Assembly (NCBI GenBank): GCA_934229395.1
Contig: CAKQDL010000046.1
Coordinates: 1-14,229 of the forward strand
Direction: 5' to 3'
Origin: an uncultured Peptococcaceae bacterium
Lineage (GTDB): Bacteria; Bacillota; Peptococcia; Peptococcales; Peptococcaceae
DNA length: 14,229 bases
Position numbers and translations under genes: made by a program. The first letter of the stretch is position 1, and the number at the start of each line of letters is the position of its first letter. The notes beneath the pieces are model-generated. The model was not told the DNA's origin and ran no database searches. It was given only the letters and a program-made list of their open reading frames with translations. Shown one piece after another: positions 13,484 to 14,229 of this stretch.

Positions 13484-13930
13484 ATGAAAGTAATTTTAAC
13501 AGCAGATGTACCAAAGGTTGGTAAAAAGGGCCAAGTCGTAGATGTAAAGAGCGGCTATGCCCACAACTTTCTTTTTGCAAATAATGTAGCCATTGAAGCC
13601 ACCAAGGCCAACATGAAGCGCCTTGAAGCCCAACAAGCCCAAGAAGCAGAAGACCGTGCCTACGAAAAGGCTCAAGCCGAAAACATCGGCAGCACCTTAA
13701 ATGGCAAGACCATCGTCATGAAGGGCAAGGAAGGCGCTGGCGGTAAGCTCTTTGGCGCTGTGACCAACAAGGAAATCGCAGAAGCCATCAAGAGAGAATA
13801 CCACGTAGACATCGACAAGCGTAAAATCATCCTCGATGATAAAATCCGCGTCATCGGCACCTACAATGCCACCATCAAGCTTCACCCAGAAGTAAAAATC
13901 ACCATCAAGGTGCAAATCGTTCCAGAATAA
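13484..13930 (+). CDS. rplI: 50S ribosomal protein bL9
   Basis: 148 residues, the full usual length. The N-terminal domain MKVILTADVPKVGKKGQVVD and SGYAHNFLFANNVAIEAT binds 23S rRNA. A long connecting helix (about 41-75, rich in Ala, Glu, Gln) follows, then the C-terminal domain with GKLFGAVTNKEIAEAI. The ribosome binding site AAGGAG is 8 bases ahead. It is the last gene of the plus-strand array in this window. No T-run terminator is visible after it. Confidence 0.97.
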   Translation: MKVILTADVPKVGKKGQVVDVKSGYAHNFLFANNVAIEATKANMKRLEAQQAQEAEDRAYEKAQAENIGSTLNGKTIVMKGKEGAGGKLFGAVTNKEIAEAIKREYHVDIDKRKIILDDKIRVIGTYNATIKLHPEVKITIKVQIVPE

Positions 13931-13987
13931 GCAAAGGAAACGAGCGGGAAAAAGTGATTTTTAAAAACACGTGTATGTAATAGAATA

Positions 13988-14017
13988 AGCCTTCTCCTCT
14001 CTCAGAGGGAGAAGGCT
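13988..14017. repeat. Hairpin resembling a lone terminus of the MITE-like repeat
   Basis: AGCCTTCTCC (13988-13997) pairs with GGAGAAGGCT (14008-14017), with further partial pairing in the 10-base middle. The 10-base arm equals the outer end of the repeat at 3505-3514. No T-run follows on the plus strand, so it is a doubtful terminator for rplI. The 15-mer at 14018 begins at its foot. Confidence 0.6.
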
Positions 14018-14032
14018 CAGCGTGTAGAAAAA
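14018..14032 (-). repeat. Hairpin-foot 15-mer, copy 4
   Basis: Identical on the plus strand to CAGCGTGTAGAAAAA at 3447-3461 and likewise directly follows a hairpin, although that hairpin has a different sequence. GCGTGTATGCATTC (14051) follows at about the same distance as ACGTGTATGTGAATAG does in the first locus. Confidence 0.6.
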
Positions 14033-14068
14033 GTTCGATTTTCAGCATAGGCGTGTATGCATTCGTGA

Positions 14069-14229
14069 AGCCTTCCCCCTTGAGGGGGAAGGTGGGTTTT
14101 CTGGAGCAGGGCGGAAGAAAACTCGGATGAGGGTGTGTTTTCACCAAGCCAAACAGCTAAATCGATTATTCGCTGGCGCTCATACCCCTCATCCGTCGGC
14201 TACGCCGCCACCTTCCCCCCAAGTGGGGA
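14069..14229. mobile_element. MITE-like palindromic repeat, copy 2 (inverted, cut by the window end)
   Basis: Begins AGCCTTCCCCCTTGAGGG and is the reverse complement of the element at 3505-3670. Its core from CAGCTAAATC (14154) through the CATACCCCTC, ATCCGTCGGC and TACGCCGCCA blocks to the edge is almost identical to copy 1, with one difference in roughly 60 bases. The internal hairpin is different: GTTTTCT (14096-14102) pairs with AGAAAAC (14116-14122) where copy 1 has a longer ATTTTTCAC stem. The last few bases of the far end lie outside the window. Confidence 0.75.

Noticed and set aside
13950..13964. A-rich/T-rich small inverted repeat after rplI as a terminator
   Set aside because: The stem is only five A-T pairs and would not form a stable terminator.
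3422..14229. Repeated palindromes as a CRISPR array
   Set aside because: Repeats are few, large, unevenly spaced and lack spacers of constant length; no cas genes are present.

Overview
This window looks like chromosomal DNA from a low-to-mid GC Gram-positive-lineage bacterium (Bacillota). The evidence is a compact hisZGDCBHAFI-E operon with the short HisG plus HisZ arrangement, strong GGAGG-type ribosome binding sites, a yybS (DUF2232)-rplI pair, and small repeats of a kind I associate with gut Clostridia and Negativicutes. I cannot assign a genus from the sequence alone.

Left part (1-3411): two back-to-back hairpin terminators lie at the left edge. Two minus-strand genes follow, each with its own promoter: an 11-helix sodium-dependent NSS-family transporter (117-1454) and a cytoplasmic metallo-beta-lactamase-fold hydrolase of the alkylsulfatase-like branch (1622-2893). 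A divergent plus-strand gene (3013-3411, TTG start) encodes a small membrane-anchored protein of unknown function. The two divergent promoters sit almost back to back at 2921-2985.

Repeat and scar region (3412-4306): this stretch has no intact gene. It holds a terminator hairpin present twice, 300 bp apart, around a MITE-like palindromic repeat (3505-3670). Next come minus-strand gene relics: the N-terminal piece of a predicted AAA-ATPase joined out of frame to the C-terminal piece of a HIRAN-domain protein. A possible tail of a third decayed gene precedes a plus-strand promoter. This promoter drives a pRiA4b ORF-3-like protein (4307-4942).

Histidine operon (4951-13930): a clear sigma-A-type promoter precedes hisZ, hisG, hisD, hisC, hisB, hisH, hisA, hisF, hisI and hisE. 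These genes overlap by 1-8 bases or are separated by at most 9 bases. They encode every step from PRPP plus ATP to histidine except histidinol-phosphate phosphatase, which must be elsewhere. With 9- and 14-base gaps and no visible terminator, the array continues into yybS (DUF2232 membrane protein) and rplI (ribosomal protein bL9).

Right edge (13931-14229): a hairpin and a second, truncated, inverted copy of the MITE-like repeat. A 15-base motif recurs four times in the window, each time directly at the foot of a hairpin. Together with the structured repeat pair it is the least explained pattern here.
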